NCBI GenBank assembly: GCA_014529385.2
Contig: CM043967.1
Coordinates: 130,195,182 to 130,259,181, forward strand
DNA length: 64,000 nucleotides
From: Adiantum capillus-veneris
Lineage: Eukaryota > Streptophyta > Polypodiopsida > Polypodiales > Pteridaceae
Reading direction: 5' to 3'
In this document: positions 22,144 through 33,309 of the stretch, one piece after another
How positions within the stretch are numbered: the stretch's first letter is position 1
How the letters are laid out: every line of letters begins with the position of its first letter
The notes under the pieces: model-generated
Seen by the model: the letters and a program-made list of their open reading frames with translations, nothing else
Told to the model about the DNA's origin: nothing
The model's database searches: none
Made by a program: the position numbers and the translations under genes

Positions 22144-23046
22144 ATGACTTGGATCCCCTAGAAGTGTCAGTGAGTGCCCGTGAAGGCTGCTCACCTAGTA
22201 ATTTTGGATGTTTTGCAACCCAAGTCTTTTCTTATTTATTTATTTTTTGATTTTTTGGTCCTTTTTTTTCTGACCCAGCTATAGAATAGAACGTATGATA
22301 GCTCAAAACGAGCGTCTCAGTCAGAGGGACGTGCCGTGCTTTACAGCCCTCCGTTTGGTCACTTTATGCCCTCGGAATCCCTAAAACCGTCAATTTCTAG
22401 TAGGGAACTAGGCCCAAATTAGAAAGTCTAAGGGTGTAAGTGGGAAGAGAAGGGAGGAGAGTGGAGGACTTGCCTCACATGCTCTCATTCCCTCTTGAGG
22501 GGGTAGGGTATATATATAAGAGTGAGTCTAGTATATGTCATAAGACTGAGGCCTGAGGCTTGGGCCTGGGCTTGGGCTTGGGGAAATGATCCCGATCCCG
22601 ATCAAAATTTTAGTGTAGCCCCCCAGTCACTCACGCTTAAATATTTTCTGTTTTTTTTTTTTTAAAGACGACGACCACGCGCGGTTTAGGTGACCCTTTC
22701 TTGGCCACACACACTGTCAAAACCTACCTAGCTACCTTACTGTGCAAAGACTGTGTGCAGGCAAACCTTGACAGAAAACTGTGTATAGACTATGTGCAAA
22801 CAGAAATTGCTAACTGCCTTCCTACTTATTCATTCACTGCGAACAAGCTAACGACTACTAATTGTGCAAAGACTGTGTGCAAACAGAAAACACAACATTA
22901 TGCAGAAATCACAGAACTTGCAGACAATACAGAAATTAACAACTTGCAAAAAAATAACTCGTCCCTCTTCCTCTTCCTCTTCTTTCCTACTACAAACAAC
23001 TCATAAGAGAAGCACAAAGTGCCTCTTGGGCTTAGTGCAGGGCGAT
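22144..23046 (-). other. Untranslated leader of B
   Basis: Runs between the primer site and the gag ATG. It shares blocks with the leaders of A and A2, including the 'ACGCTCGTTTTGAGCTATCA' type block near 22290-22310 and a G/C-rich 'CCCAAGCCC' stretch near 22565. The part at about 22700-23000 has repeated 'AACTGTGTGCA' style segments. No ORF of note. Confidence 0.55.
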
Positions 23047-23064
23047 TCCCCGGCAGCCGCGCCA
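23047..23064 (-). promoter_or_regulatory. Primer-binding site of B
   Basis: Minus-strand TGGCGCGGCTGCCGGGGA, four bases from the LTR. It matches the tRNA-Asp(GTC) complement with three mismatches in the middle. Confidence 0.82.
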
Positions 23065-23301
23065 AAAATGTGCGCTCCTTGCTGCACTGTCGAAGCAAGG
23101 GCCTTGCCTAACACAGTGTGCGAGCCATAGACGGCTCCAAGCACACAACTAGCTTAACTAGTAAGCTCAAAAGAGGGCAATGGTGTGTCACTCACCGCTC
23201 TATGCTCCTGCCGTGGAGGATTCCTCGCCGCGAAGAAGAAGGAGACGCCGCTACGTCGCGCTCAACTGCTTCACCGCCGTCGTGCCGCCGCAATGCTCGA
23301 T

Positions 23302-23440
<139 letters not shown>

Positions 23441-23527
23441 ACAAGGAGGTGAAGAAGAAGAAGATGGAGCAAGAGCACTCTTCTATTGCACAAATGAGAG
23501 AATGAGTGAATTCTAGGTTTAGTTGGC

Positions 23528-23534
23528 TTTTATA
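23528..23534 (-). promoter_or_regulatory. TATA box in 5' LTR of B
   Basis: TATAAAA on the minus strand, about 90-100 bases upstream of the microsatellite. Confidence 0.72.
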
Positions 23535-23733
23535 TGAGCTCACCCCATTCACACTTGGGCGCCCATGCTTAGCCAACTAATCCCTTGAATGTCCCAGTTA
23601 GAGTGCGCCTCTCATCGGCGATCACTCTTACCCTTTTCCTATTCGTCCGACAAGCCCGGTACCTGACTCTACCAAATACATAATACACGTCTGTCGTAGG
23701 TGATGGGGTGTCCATGAGCCGTGAGGGTTAACA

Positions 23734-23738
23734 GTAAT
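23734..23738 (+). repeat. Target-site duplication of B, right copy
   Basis: GTAAT, matching 10652-10656. A2 has a single GTAATGCTTTAAGCC at the same gag position (near 36331), which is the undisturbed site. Confidence 0.92.
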
Positions 23739-25420
23739 GCTTTAAGCCTAACCTTAAGTGGGAAGGCTGGGGATTGGTATAGAACCATAAGGGTGGAAGA
23801 AAAAACGGTTTACCCTACTCTTAGGAGACTGTCCTTGAAAGAATACATACGAGAGGGAGTGCTTTGGGGTGTAGCCTCTCAGCTCCAGAAAGCCCAACGA
23901 GAGGAAGGAGAAACAGTGAGAGGCTTTATTAGTCGCTTGAAGCATTTGAATTGTCGTTGATATCTACAATGGCCTAGTCATTAGAGGTATCACCACTTGG
24001 GAAGCAGTCACCACCAATGCAATCCAATTGGAGGATAATTTAATGATTCAAGGAGAAAGAGTGTCTGTTGAGACTAAATCTATTAGCTCGCAAGCATCAG
24101 GGCATCAGCCAATGACCCTGAAGCCTATTGCTAAGGAGCCAAAAATATCTGAGATGACTTTAGTAGATCTCACCAAGGCTATTCAAGAGAGTCTTAGAGA
24201 CAATCGTGCTCCGCAAAATATGTATCCAAGAAGGGAGCAACAATGGTGCTTAGTATGCTATGGACCGCATAGTACCAGTGAATGCCCTACTTTTAGAGTA
24301 AAATTCAATGGGAATTGCAATGCCTGTGGAAGGTATGGTCATCAAGCTAAGGATTGCATAGTATTTAAGAGCGCGATGGCCAATACACCAACCTTAGCAT
24401 GGACAGACACACCTCGAGTGCTTGCATTGATGCCGGCCCCACCTCTTGAACAAACAGCACAACACATGGTCCCTAGGACCCAAAATGTTGTTCAAACAAC
24501 ACCCTTACCACCTCCAGTGCTAGGACCGCAACCACCACATCTGAAGATCACTTCTGTGAATCAAGTGGGTTGTGAGTTATCTATTGCTTGTTTGGAAGGC
24601 TGTGAGGAAGATATGGACCCTAATATTGCCTATGGGATGGATGTGCTTGAAGAAAGTCCACAATACTACATGGAAGACTATTGGGGACAAGTCAAACCTG
24701 TATATCAAGTAGCTGCTCTTGCTGCAAGAGGCCAAAATATCAATTACACTGCTAAGAGACCACCTCTTCAATGCTATGAGTGTGGAGGTCCACATCGTGT
24801 AGCCGAGTGTCCTATTAGGCTACAAAAGAACGCCACACTAATGCAAACCAATCAAGCGAGCACGTTTACAATGCCGATACTCATGTGTAATTGATGTGGC
24901 ATAGATCATTTGATTCCCCAATGTCCAAATAATCCAAATGCACCGAAGATCATGCCATTAAACTTGATTGAAGTTACCGAGGAGCCATCACAAAGTACAC
25001 TTGTGGTACCAGTAAATGTACTCACACTATCGATGCTCGAAAAACAAAATTACACGGCATCAATTGCCCAATCTCAGAAAAAGAAGAAAACATGAAGGGA
25101 GAGATCGCAAAAAGCAGCGAAGTCAGACCCCAGTTCAAAGACCAACATAGGGACTGGTGACGACCCTGTATATATGAACGACGCCGAAGAGGATTCTTAT
25201 TCAGGTGAAACCATGGAGACCAAAACGACCACTAAGATAGAAACCAACAAGGAAGATCTTCATGAGCCACAATGGCCAGGATCCAAGAAGAAGATAAGAA
25301 CTTATCCAAACCCTACAGAGGAGATTGAGCGAGTCAAGCAATTAAGGAGGTTGGTAGAAGATACCCAAAGGGATCTAGAACCAGCACCTAGGCAGATCCA
25401 GATTACAGACACCGTGTTCT
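23739..25420 (+). pseudogene. gag of A, second segment with zinc knuckles (broken)
   Basis: Resumes after B at LSLTLSGKAGDWYRT and runs to the Copia insertion. An internal deletion near 23957 removes about 30 codons present in B between NCR and YNGLV. Main frames: 23739-23960, 24028-24894, 24910-25095 and 25174-25417. Knuckles CLVCYGPHSTSEC, CNACGRYGHQAKDC and CYECGGPHRVAEC are visible. The fourth is broken by a TGA at 24892-24894 where A2 has CGA. Another TGA at 25093-25095 precedes the acidic segment before the protease. Confidence 0.85.
25416..25420 (+). repeat. Target-site duplication of C, left copy
   Basis: GTTCT before the Copia LTR. The second copy is at 30932-30936, and A2 shows the unduplicated site as GTGTTCCCTACGC near 37880. 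Confidence 0.92.
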
Positions 25421-25612
25421 TGTTGGGGTATAAAGCCCAATGTGGTCGCCCAGGTAAGTGGGCGGGCCGCCAGGTATGTACACATTTTCTTTTGTTAAAA
25501 CCTAATAAGAACTCGCTATGCTCTACACATTACAGTAGAGCGAGTTCACCATATCGTCGTGCTCTTCTTCTGGCACTCTCTCTCGCGTTGCACTTCCGCT
25601 CGTACTCCTTCA
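25421..25612 (+). repeat. 5' LTR of C (192 bp)
   Basis: Begins TGTTGGGGTATAAAGCC and ends CTCCTTCA. A TATA-like TATAAAG lies only eight bases in (25429-25435). AACTCGCT at about 25510 and AGCGAGTT at about 25541 can pair as a hairpin. Confidence 0.92.
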
Positions 25613-25613
25613 A

Positions 25614-25628
25614 CTAGTATCAGAGCTC
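25614..25628 (+). promoter_or_regulatory. Primer-binding site of C (initiator tRNA-Met type)
   Basis: CTAGTATCAGAGCTC one base after the LTR. The TAGTATCAGAGC core is one base away from the usual TGGTATCAGAGC that complements tRNA-iMet. Confidence 0.8.
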
Positions 25629-26669
25629 AGATCGAGGCTCGGGGCAGCACTGCAGGAGGCTAGAGTCACCAACTCAGATTGGAGTGAAATTCGACAGGCG
25701 AGAGTCACCAACTTAGATTGGAGTGAAATTCTCGGCCACCGTTCGGCTTCGACAAAGGTCTGCGCAGGCCATTTTCGACTACGTGGTCTCGACGGGTGCA
25801 GATCCGACTCTGCAAATTTGGGGTTTTCGGCCTACGACTGCAGGTGCTGAGGATATCGACACTCCCAGAGTGTTGATTTGTGGCTGTCTACACATCGAAG
25901 GACGGCTCACAGTTCTTGGAGGCGTGTCACATACGACACGGGCGTATCTACACACAGACTGTAGGCGACATCCACTAGTTCATCAGGTAGCTTGTGTTTG
26001 CTGCTTGATATTCCAGATTTCATCCTGACATTGCAGGTACTTTCAGATGGGATGTATTGTCAGAGATGATGTATGTCTGTTGAGGGTTTGTTGGCTGTGA
26101 GTCACGCAGCAAACAACCGCCGCAGCGGTTACAGCATACAGTGGGAAATTTGTGGATGTATGACTTTGTGGGAAGTCTATGTACTGTCAGATTTACTGCA
26201 GCCTTTGTTGAGGGTTGAGTGAGGTTTTATTGAGCTGGGGGATTCTCGAATGTTGAGATCCTGTCAGTGATACAGGTCTTGGAGCGATCCCTCGAGCACC
26301 CTTCGATAGGCAGCTAGGATGTATTGACTGTGAGTTAGACAGTTGGGATTGCATCTTTGCTTTACTGCCATTGAGGCATTGTCGCAGTCTATGCTTACAG
26401 GACAGTGACAGGACAGTCAGAGACAGTACAGGTGCAGGACAAGTTTACTCGCAGCTTACAGTGTCAGAGAGACAGTGTTTTTTGAGCTGTTTTTTGGTCT
26501 GTTTTTTAGTACACCAGAGCCATTTTACAAAGGAGACTCTGCCGAAATTTATGCAGAATCTGAAGCTTTCTTGGTTCATTTGACAGGTTGATATTGGTTC
26601 AGAGGTTAGTTTACAGGGGAAACTCTGCCGAATTTTTCCCAGGAAAGTAAACCATTGTGAAGCGTAGCT
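25629..26669 (+). other. Untranslated leader of C
   Basis: A leader of about 1 kb without coding features. Two direct copies of 'GAGTCACCAACTCAGATTGG' or its close variant lie at about 25664 and 25702. Confidence 0.65.
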
Positions 26670-27068
26670 ATGGCTGGATCACAAGACACTGCTCTTTGCA
26701 ATATCAAGAAGCTGGATGGAACCAATTTCCCATTGTGGAAGCAGCAGATTTGGCAGGTGTTGGTACAAAAGAAGCAGATAAAACCTATAAAGCTCAAGGG
26801 GATAAAACCAGAAGATATGGACGAAGATGAATGGAGCGAAATGGATGAATTGGCACTTTCTACCATTATGCTGACTTTGGCAGAAAGCGTTTACTTCAAT
26901 GTAGCAGACGAGATGTCAGCTTATCAAGCATGGTTAAAGCTGAGTGATCTTTATGAGAAGCAGAGTGCAGCTTCACAGGTATACTGGCTTAAGAAGCTTG
27001 TTGACTTGAAGATGAAAGAAGGGACACCTATGTCCAATCATCTGAATGAATTCAACACAAATCTATAG
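26670..27068 (+). pseudogene. gag of C, N-terminal part, ends in a frameshift
   Basis: Starts MAGSQDTALCNIKKLDGTNFPLWK, the usual Copia gag opening (a conserved L-x-G-x-N-F/Y-x-x-W). It includes ALSTIMLTLAESVYFNV and YEKQSAASQVYWLKKL. The frame shifts near 27059, apparently through one extra A in an AAA run, and the rest of gag continues in the frame of 27046-28578. Confidence 0.9.
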
Positions 27069-28578
27069 TCAGTTGTCAGCTCAAGGTTTCAAGTTTGATG
27101 AACCTGTTAGAGCTATGTTCCTGTTGATCACATTGCCGGAAAGTTGGGACACTTTTCGCACAGCTTTGAGTAATTCTGCACCTCCAGATGGTTTGAACAT
27201 AGCAGGTGTAGAAGGAAGTCTGCTTACTGAAGAAACCAATAGAAAGACAATGGACAAAGACAAAGGAACAACCTTAGTTGTCAGGGGAAGGACCAAAGAA
27301 AAGTACAAAGGTGGAAAGAGGAATCAGTCTCGTAGCAAGTCCCGCAGTGCTAAAGGCAAGAGTGACATAGAATGCTACCATTGTGGCAAGAAGGGTCACA
27401 TGAAAAGAGACTGCAGAGAATGGAAGGCAAAAAAAGGCAAAGAGAAAGCTGAAGACCATGGTGAGAAGAACAAGTCCTCAGTGAAGATTCAAGAAATAAA
27501 TGTGACAAACACTGTTGCAGAGGATGACAGTCTAGTGTCAGGAGACATCTACTTCTTGAAGAATACAATGGACTCAGCTCTTCTTACAGCATCTGATGGA
27601 AATGCACTGAGTGACTGGATTATAGACTCAGGGGCATCACTTCATGTGTCTCCAAACAAGGAGTGGTTTACCTCTTATGTGACCACTAAAGATCATGTTC
27701 GGCTAGGCAATGGGCAGACATGTGAGATCTTAGGTGTTGGAGATGTTCAATTGAAGTTTCAGAATGGCTCTTCTTTCACGCTGAAGAATGTGAGACATGT
27801 TCCCGCAATTACAAAGAGCTTGATCAGCACAGGTTTACTTGATGATGCTGGCTACGTCACCACTTTTGGACAGAACATGTGGAAGATATCCAAGGGTTCT
27901 ATGACAGTAGCACATGGAGTAAAGTCTGGAGGACTTTACATGATTTATGTATCAAATGTCTCTAAAAATGTAATCAATGTAACCGAGCAGCCGAACGTTT
28001 CTTTGTGGCATAGCCGGTTAGGACATATGTCCAAGAAGGGAATGGAAATCTTGTCTCGTTCTGGTTATTTGCCTGGCTTTTCATTTAATGATTTTGAATT
28101 CTGTGAACATTGTCTATATGGTAAGCAAACACAGCAGCCACATAAGCATAGAAGAAGTAGAAGAGATACACAGTTGGCACTTGTTCATAGTGATTTGTGT
28201 GGACCTATGCCTAACCTATCTCTAGGGGGAGCTTCTTACTTTATGACATTTATAGATGATTACTCGAGGAAAGTATGGGTTTACTTTCTCAAGCACAAGG
28301 ATGAAGCGTTTAGTGTTTTCAAAACGTTTGTGACACTTGTGGAGAATCAGAGTGGCGAGAAGCTTAAATGCTTACGCACCGACAATGGTGGAGAGTATGT
28401 TTCAAAGGCCTTTCAGGACTTTTGTGAGTCAAAAGGTATAAAACGTGAACTTACTGCTCCTTACAATCCTCCTCAAAATGGTGTTGCTGAGAGGATGAAT
28501 AGGACCATACAAGAGAAGGTCAGAAGTATGTTGTCTAATGCACAGCTGCCAAATGGGTTTTGGGCTGAAGCTGTATGA
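27046..28578 (+). pseudogene. gag C-terminus, protease and integrase of C
   Basis: A 510-codon frame. Zinc knuckle CYHCGKKGHMKRDC at residues 110-123. Protease active site DSGASLHV at 194. GAG-pre-integrase LWHSRLGHMSKKGM at 320-333 with C353 and C356 completing the zinc site. Integrase core residues D382 (VHSDLCGP), D446 (RTDNGGEY) and E482 (NGVAER), D-D-35-E spacing. It ends at TGA 28576-28578 after FWAEAV, where the family normally continues in frame. The first Met listed is an internal codon, since the true start is at 26670. Confidence 0.92.
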
Positions 28579-29490
28579 ACAGCTGTTCATCTTGTAAATA
28601 GATCTCCTAGCAAGGTTTTGCAGAAGGATTCAGTGCGAGAGATGGTATGGTCGGGCAAAATGCCCTCATACAAGCATATCAGAGTCTTTGGCTGCGAGGC
28701 ATATACTCACGTTCCAAAGGATTTTAGGAACAAACTTGAGCCAAAGAGTAGAAAGTGCATCTTTCTAGGCTATGGTAATTCTGGTGAGATGGGGTACAGA
28801 CTTTGGGATCCCGAATCTAGAAAGGTTGTCCGCAACAATGATGTTCACTTTAATGAATCCAAATATCATTCTAAACCAGAGAGGGTTGAGGAGATTAGAA
28901 GAGTTGTCTTCCAAGAAGATGGACCTGCATGTGCAAGACAAAATGTCAGGGCTCAAGAGGAGCAAGGACAGGATAGAGTGGAACCACAGGTTGTGGCTGA
29001 GCCTGAGCCACCTATTGTGCGTAGATCTGGACGTGCCACGCGACCTCCTGATAGGTTTGTTCCATCTATGAACTATGTCATGTTGACTGATTGCAATGAG
29101 CCTTCATGTTACAAGGAAGCAGTGCAAATGAAGGACTCCGGGAATTGGGAATTGGCCATGCAGTCAGAGATGACAGCTCTGCATAAAAACAAGACATGGA
29201 AGCTAGTTAAATTACCACAGGGCAAAAAGGCTCTACCTTGTAAATGGGTTTACAGGTATAAGATCACCGCTCATGATAGTCAGCCAAAGTACAAAGCAAG
29301 GCTTGTTGCCAAGGGCTTTAAGCAAGAACAAGGCATTGACTTTGATGAAGTCTTCTCTCCATTGGTCAAGATGACTACATTGAGATGCTTTCTTGCATTG
29401 GTTGCCATATTAGATTTGGTGTTGCACCAAATGGATGTCAAGACAGCGTTCTTGCATGGTGATTTAGATGTGGAAATTTACATGCAGTAG
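28579..29490 (+). pseudogene. Integrase end and RT N-terminus of C
   Basis: Same frame as the preceding segment. Includes GCEAYTHVPKDFRNKLEPKS, CIFLGYGNSGEMGYRLWDP, the acidic spacer, then RT: NKTWKLVKLPQGKKAL, CKWVYRYK, YKARLVAKGFKQ, GIDFDEVFSPLVKM and QMDVKTAFLHGDLD. It stops at TAG 29488-29490 in ...EIYMQ, where a CAG or similar codon is expected. Confidence 0.92.
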
Positions 29491-30651
29491 CCAGAAGGGT
29501 TTGTTGAGAAAGGCAAGGAAGATTGGGTATGCCAGTTGTTAAAGAGTCTTTATGGCTTAAAACAATCACCGAGGGCATGGTACCATAAATTCCACAAGTT
29601 TATGCTTTCTCAAGGCTACAAACGTAGTGAGTTCGATCACTGTCTATATACAAAGAAGGCTAAGGATGGTAGTTGGCTGATCCTTATTTTGTATGTGGAT
29701 GGCATGTTGATTGCTGGCAAGCACTTGGAAGAAATTTCAGCTTTGAAGTCAAAGATGGCAAAATCGTTTGACATGAAAGACATGGGTGAGGCAAGTCATA
29801 TACATGGTATGCGCATTGAGAGAGACAGATCAAAGAAGTTGATTTGGTTATCTCAAACAGAGTATATTGACAAGGTTTTGCAACATTTCAATATGGAGAA
29901 GAGAAAGGCACTGAGTGTTCCATTGCCACCATATGTGAAACTTAGCAAACAAGATTGTCCTGTGTCTGAGGAAGAACAGGCTGAAATGGATAAGATTCCA
30001 TATGCGTCTGCAGTGGGTAGTTTGATGTATGCAATGATTGCTACTCGCCCAGACATTGCATTTGCAGTGGGAGTAGTAAGTCGATACATGTCAAACCCAG
30101 GCAAGAAACATTGGGAGGCAGTGAAAGGAATATTGAGATACCTGAAAGCTACAAAGAGTATGCGCATATGCTATGGGAGTCAGGAGCTAAGTGTAAAGGG
30201 TTTTACAGACTCAGATTATGCAGGTGACTTAGACAACCGAAGGTCTATGTCAGGGTATGTCTTTACATTGGCTGGTGGAGCAGTATCATGGCGTTCTAGA
30301 TTACAAGATTGTGTTACTCAGTCTACTACAGAGGCTGAATATTTTGCAGCATCAGAGGCATGCAAAGAATCAATTTGGCTTAATCGACTAGTAACAGATT
30401 TGGGAATCAAAGAAGAGATGCCTGTGTTATATTGTGATAGTCAAAGTGCTATACAATTGGCTCGCAATCCAGTTTTTCACTCAAAGACAAAGCATGTGGA
30501 TGTGAAGTATCATTTCATCAGGGAAATGCTCGAGAATAAGCAACTTCAGCTTGTCAAAGTTGACACCACAGAAAATCCTGCTGATCTACTTACAAAAGGA
30601 CTTCCCTCAGAGAGCGTTGCGCATTTTCACAAGCAGTTAGGTGTAGGGTAG
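29491..30651 (+). pseudogene. RT C-terminus and RNase H of C, catalytic D changed to G
   Basis: Same frame after the TAG. RT motifs SLYGLKQSPRAWYHKF and LILYVDGMLIAG. The catalytic box reads Y-V-D-G because codon 29701-29703 is GGC where GAC/GAT is expected, which should abolish polymerase activity. It continues with SAVGSLMYAM, YMSNPGKKHWEAVK and RNase H TDSDYAGD, STTEAEY, YCDSQSAIQLA and TKHVDVKYHF. It ends normally at TAG 30649-30651 after QLGVG, about 90 bases before the 3' LTR. Confidence 0.93.
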
Positions 30652-30730
30652 TACATCACTTCTCTACATCTCTTGTATATTAGCTTGTATAGTAGCTTCT
30701 CTCACACTTAAAGTACCACATTGGACTTTA

Positions 30731-30739
30731 AGTGGGAGG
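30731..30739 (+). promoter_or_regulatory. Polypurine tract of C
   Basis: AGTGGGAGG just before the 3' LTR, in the expected plus-strand primer position. Confidence 0.75.
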
Positions 30740-30740
30740 T

Positions 30741-30931
30741 TTTTGGGGTATAAAGCCCAATGTGGTCGCCCAAGTAAGTGGGTGGGCCGCCAGGTATGTA
30801 CACATATTCTTTGTAAAAACCTAATAAGAACTCACTATGCTCTACACATTACAATAGAGCGAGTTCACCATATCATCGTGCTCTTCTTCTCGCACTCTCT
30901 CTCGCCTCGCACTTCCGCTCGTACTCCTTCA
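30741..30931 (+). repeat. 3' LTR of C (191 bp)
   Basis: Matches the 5' LTR but its first bases read TTTTGGGG, so the terminal G of TG has been lost to a substitution. It ends CTCCTTCA at 30931, then GTTCT. Confidence 0.92.
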
Positions 30932-30936
30932 GTTCT
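30932..30936 (+). repeat. Target-site duplication of C, right copy
   Basis: GTTCT, matching 25416-25420. Element A resumes at CTACGCAACAAC. Confidence 0.92.
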
Positions 30937-31829
30937 CTACGCAACAACAACCTCACCAAGTCCATAGACCCTTAGCCATACCTAGTATCATCCAAGAAGA
31001 AAGTGACTTAAAGTCATGGGAAAGTGGGCGTACTCACTTCTTGATGGAAAGAATGTTTACAGAGGGACTACCTGATCCTATCAAAGAAATGGAGATCCCA
31101 TCTTCCCCACGTTAAGGGACTGAAGTCCAGAAGGTGCCGTTAAACATTGCCAAACTGATGGATTTCATGTCTTCAGAAGTCAGAACCACCATCATGTCCA
31201 AACTATATAAAGACCCTGAGCTAGTCTCAACTCTTCGAGCCTTCCTCAATGGAGAACTAAAGGTTGGGCTACCACAATTTGCACAGATGGATGGAGCTGG
31301 GGAGATGCCAATAGAGGAGGAACACTTAGATCCACAACCCAACCTAGATGAGAACCTTGTTATAGAAATACCTGTTAACAAGTTGGGACAATTCTTTGAG
31401 GGTGATGAATCCAATGCGACCATACCAATCACTACTAAGGGATTAATTGTGAAGGGAATCCTTGATAGTGGCGCTGGGGTTAGCATTGTGACTAAAAATT
31501 GCTGGGAAACTATGGGAAGACCTCACCTTGCGACCACAACCATAGTAGTGAAGATGGCCAATGGGTCTATTGTTAAACCTATTGGGATGCTAGAAGATCT
31601 CAAGATCAAGGTCTTTGGACATAAAATAAGGATTACCTTCATTGTTATGGATTTCTCCAAACACACTATGGCATCGGAGATGATCTTAGGACGTCCTTTC
31701 ATGTGGGAAGCAAAAATGGTGCATGACTGGTCTAAAAACCATGTCTACTTGCAGTTCCAAGATTCTGTCATTCGAGTGGATCTTGTGACGGGTCGAGCAC
31801 ATCCCCTAGGAAACAAGTTTTATAATTAA
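30937..31829 (+). pseudogene. gag end and retropepsin of A (active site D-S-G)
   Basis: The segment resumes after C and includes an in-frame stop near 31115 before the long frame 31134-31829. That frame holds PLNIAKLMDFMSSEVRTT, VNKLGQFFEGDESNAT, GILDSGAGVSIV (D-S-G at residues 111-113) and EMILGRPFM. It is the only one of the three family members here with a canonical D-S-G. It ends HPLGNKFYN with TAA. Confidence 0.85.
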
Positions 31830-32760
31830 TCATAGATCTGACACCACAGCTCACTCAGCCCCATTGCAATATTGTTATACGTGTAAAGCAGACAGTGATG
31901 TTGGGGAAGATTCTTCTTATATGGATGTACTACCTAGGATGAGTGAGTCGGAAAATTTGGATTGGGTCCACCTAGCAGCAACCATAGACACTTGGGAAAA
32001 TAGGGGGACGACCTGGATAACACCTGAGGGGGATGAAATGCCACCACTCGTACCCTTAAATATGCTAGAAGCAATGCAAATAGCTTCTGACAAGACTCAT
32101 CCTTATATAACAAAGAAAACATACAAGTGAGTCCCTAAAGCCTCTTTAGCGACCATGGCAAGTGCTAAAAAACAGAAGCCTTGTAAGAAACGTCCCACTT
32201 GCTCCAAGAAATGTAAGGAAATGTGGCGGTGGATCCGTAAACGATTATTGGAAGCCCAAGGCTACCATCAAGGAAATGATCAAATATCGGTGCTAAAATG
32301 TAGATTGTGTTCTTACCTATCACCTGACCCATGTGAGCCCAATCTAGTAGCTCCAAAAAAAATCAACAGAATGCTACACACCCGCTCCAGAGCTAGTTTG
32401 GGTACCAAAGAAAGAACGATTTGTTCCACCTAGCTTAGGAAGGGGGGAGACCCATGAAGCTTCTAGCTCCTCATGTAATGCATCCATAGAGGTAAAAGCT
32501 TCTCCACAGCCTCCACCTACAATAGTAGACCTCCATAAAGCTACAAAGGAATCCACACCTCCCAGTGTTCAAGAATCACCTGATAAACCACTTCAAGTTC
32601 GATCTTGGGAGAGTATCTTACCACCCTTGCAACTCGATGAGGCACCTAAGGTAATAGAAAACTACTGGAAAAAATACTCACCTATTACCAACTGGAACAA
32701 TTGGTTTCAAAAAGTGACCACATTTCAAACAGTATGACCTACCCAAGGAAGGGGGGAAGT
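31830..32760 (+). pseudogene. Linker and W-x-P-K tail of A, fused by the pol deletion
   Basis: The linker 31864-32130 (VLPRMSESENLDWVHLAA) runs straight into a tail corresponding to 13210-12560 of B. The join lies near 32095-32125, where KKTYK is followed by a TGA and then VPKASL. The tail has WIRKRLLEAQGY, a frameshift near 32360, then VWVPKKERF out of frame and finally TIVDLHKATKES to NNWFQKVTTFQTV. RT, RNase H, integrase and the second protease are missing. A2 has the same join, in frame. Confidence 0.75.
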
Positions 32761-33111
32761 CTTCATTCATGTCAGCCTATTGAATTATTTCCCTCTCAAC
32801 CTTCCTCCCTGACCTCTCAATCTCCCAATCTTAGGGAATGTTCAAGAATCACCTGATGAACCACTTCAAGTTCGATCTTGGGAGAGTATCTTACCACCCT
32901 TACAACTCAAAGAGGCACCTAAGGTAATAGAAAACTACTGGCAAAAATCCTCACCTATTACCAACTGGAACAATTGGTTTCAAAGGGTGACGAGCACATT
33001 TCAAACGGTATGAGCTACCCAAGGAAGGGGGGAGTGTTTGCTGACAGTCATCATTCACTCACTCCCCTCTCAACCTTTCTCCCTGACCTCTCAATCTCCC
33101 AATCTTAGAAA
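32561..33111 (+). repeat. Tandem duplication of about 275 bp in the tail of A
   Basis: TGTTCAAGAATCACCTGAT begins at about 32564 and again at about 32840. The two copies run through QVRSWES, LPPLQ and the purine tract to the 'CTCCCAATCTTAG' stretch. They differ after the purine tract: copy 1 reads AAGTCTTCATTC, copy 2 AGTGTTTGCTGAC like B. A2 has one copy resembling copy 1. So the duplication is unique to A and may have arisen between two diverged templates. Confidence 0.8.
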
Positions 33112-33309
33112 ATGTATATATAAAGCTTTATACTCACAAAAAAAATAAAAATAAAGAGCAAGAGCAAGAGCAATTAGCAAACGAGTATGCACAATAAAAG
33201 TCAAAACATTGACCCAAACCTACACATTCACATCCGGTACACTGAAACAGAAACCTATGTCATAAAACACCTTTGATCCTCATCATTCGAGTGATGGAGG
33301 GTAGGTAAG
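33112..33309 (+). other. Start of 3' non-coding module of A
   Basis: TATA-like ATGTATATATAAAGC (33112-33126) and AT-rich DNA matching 39806-39998 of A2. It is cut at 33309 by A2 and resumes at 41927. Confidence 0.7.
33305..33309 (+). repeat. Target-site duplication of A2, left copy
   Basis: GTAAG just before the 5' LTR of A2. The right copy at 41922-41926 is ATAAG (one mismatch). In A2 itself the unduplicated site reads GGTAGGTAAGATTAG near 39991. Confidence 0.82.

Larger units (their letters stand above)
25421..30931 (+). mobile_element. Ty1/Copia element C, Tork/Tnt1-like, defective
   Basis: A 5.5-kb element with short LTRs (192 and 191 bp), 5-bp target duplications (GTTCT) and the Copia order gag, protease, integrase, RT, RNase H. 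The RT and RNase H resemble Tnt1 closely in wording (for example SAVGSLMYAM, TRPDIA, STTEAEY). It is inactivated by one frameshift, two stop codons and a changed RT catalytic residue. The LTRs differ at about a dozen positions by eye, mostly G-to-A or C-to-T, so the insertion is not recent. Confidence 0.95.
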
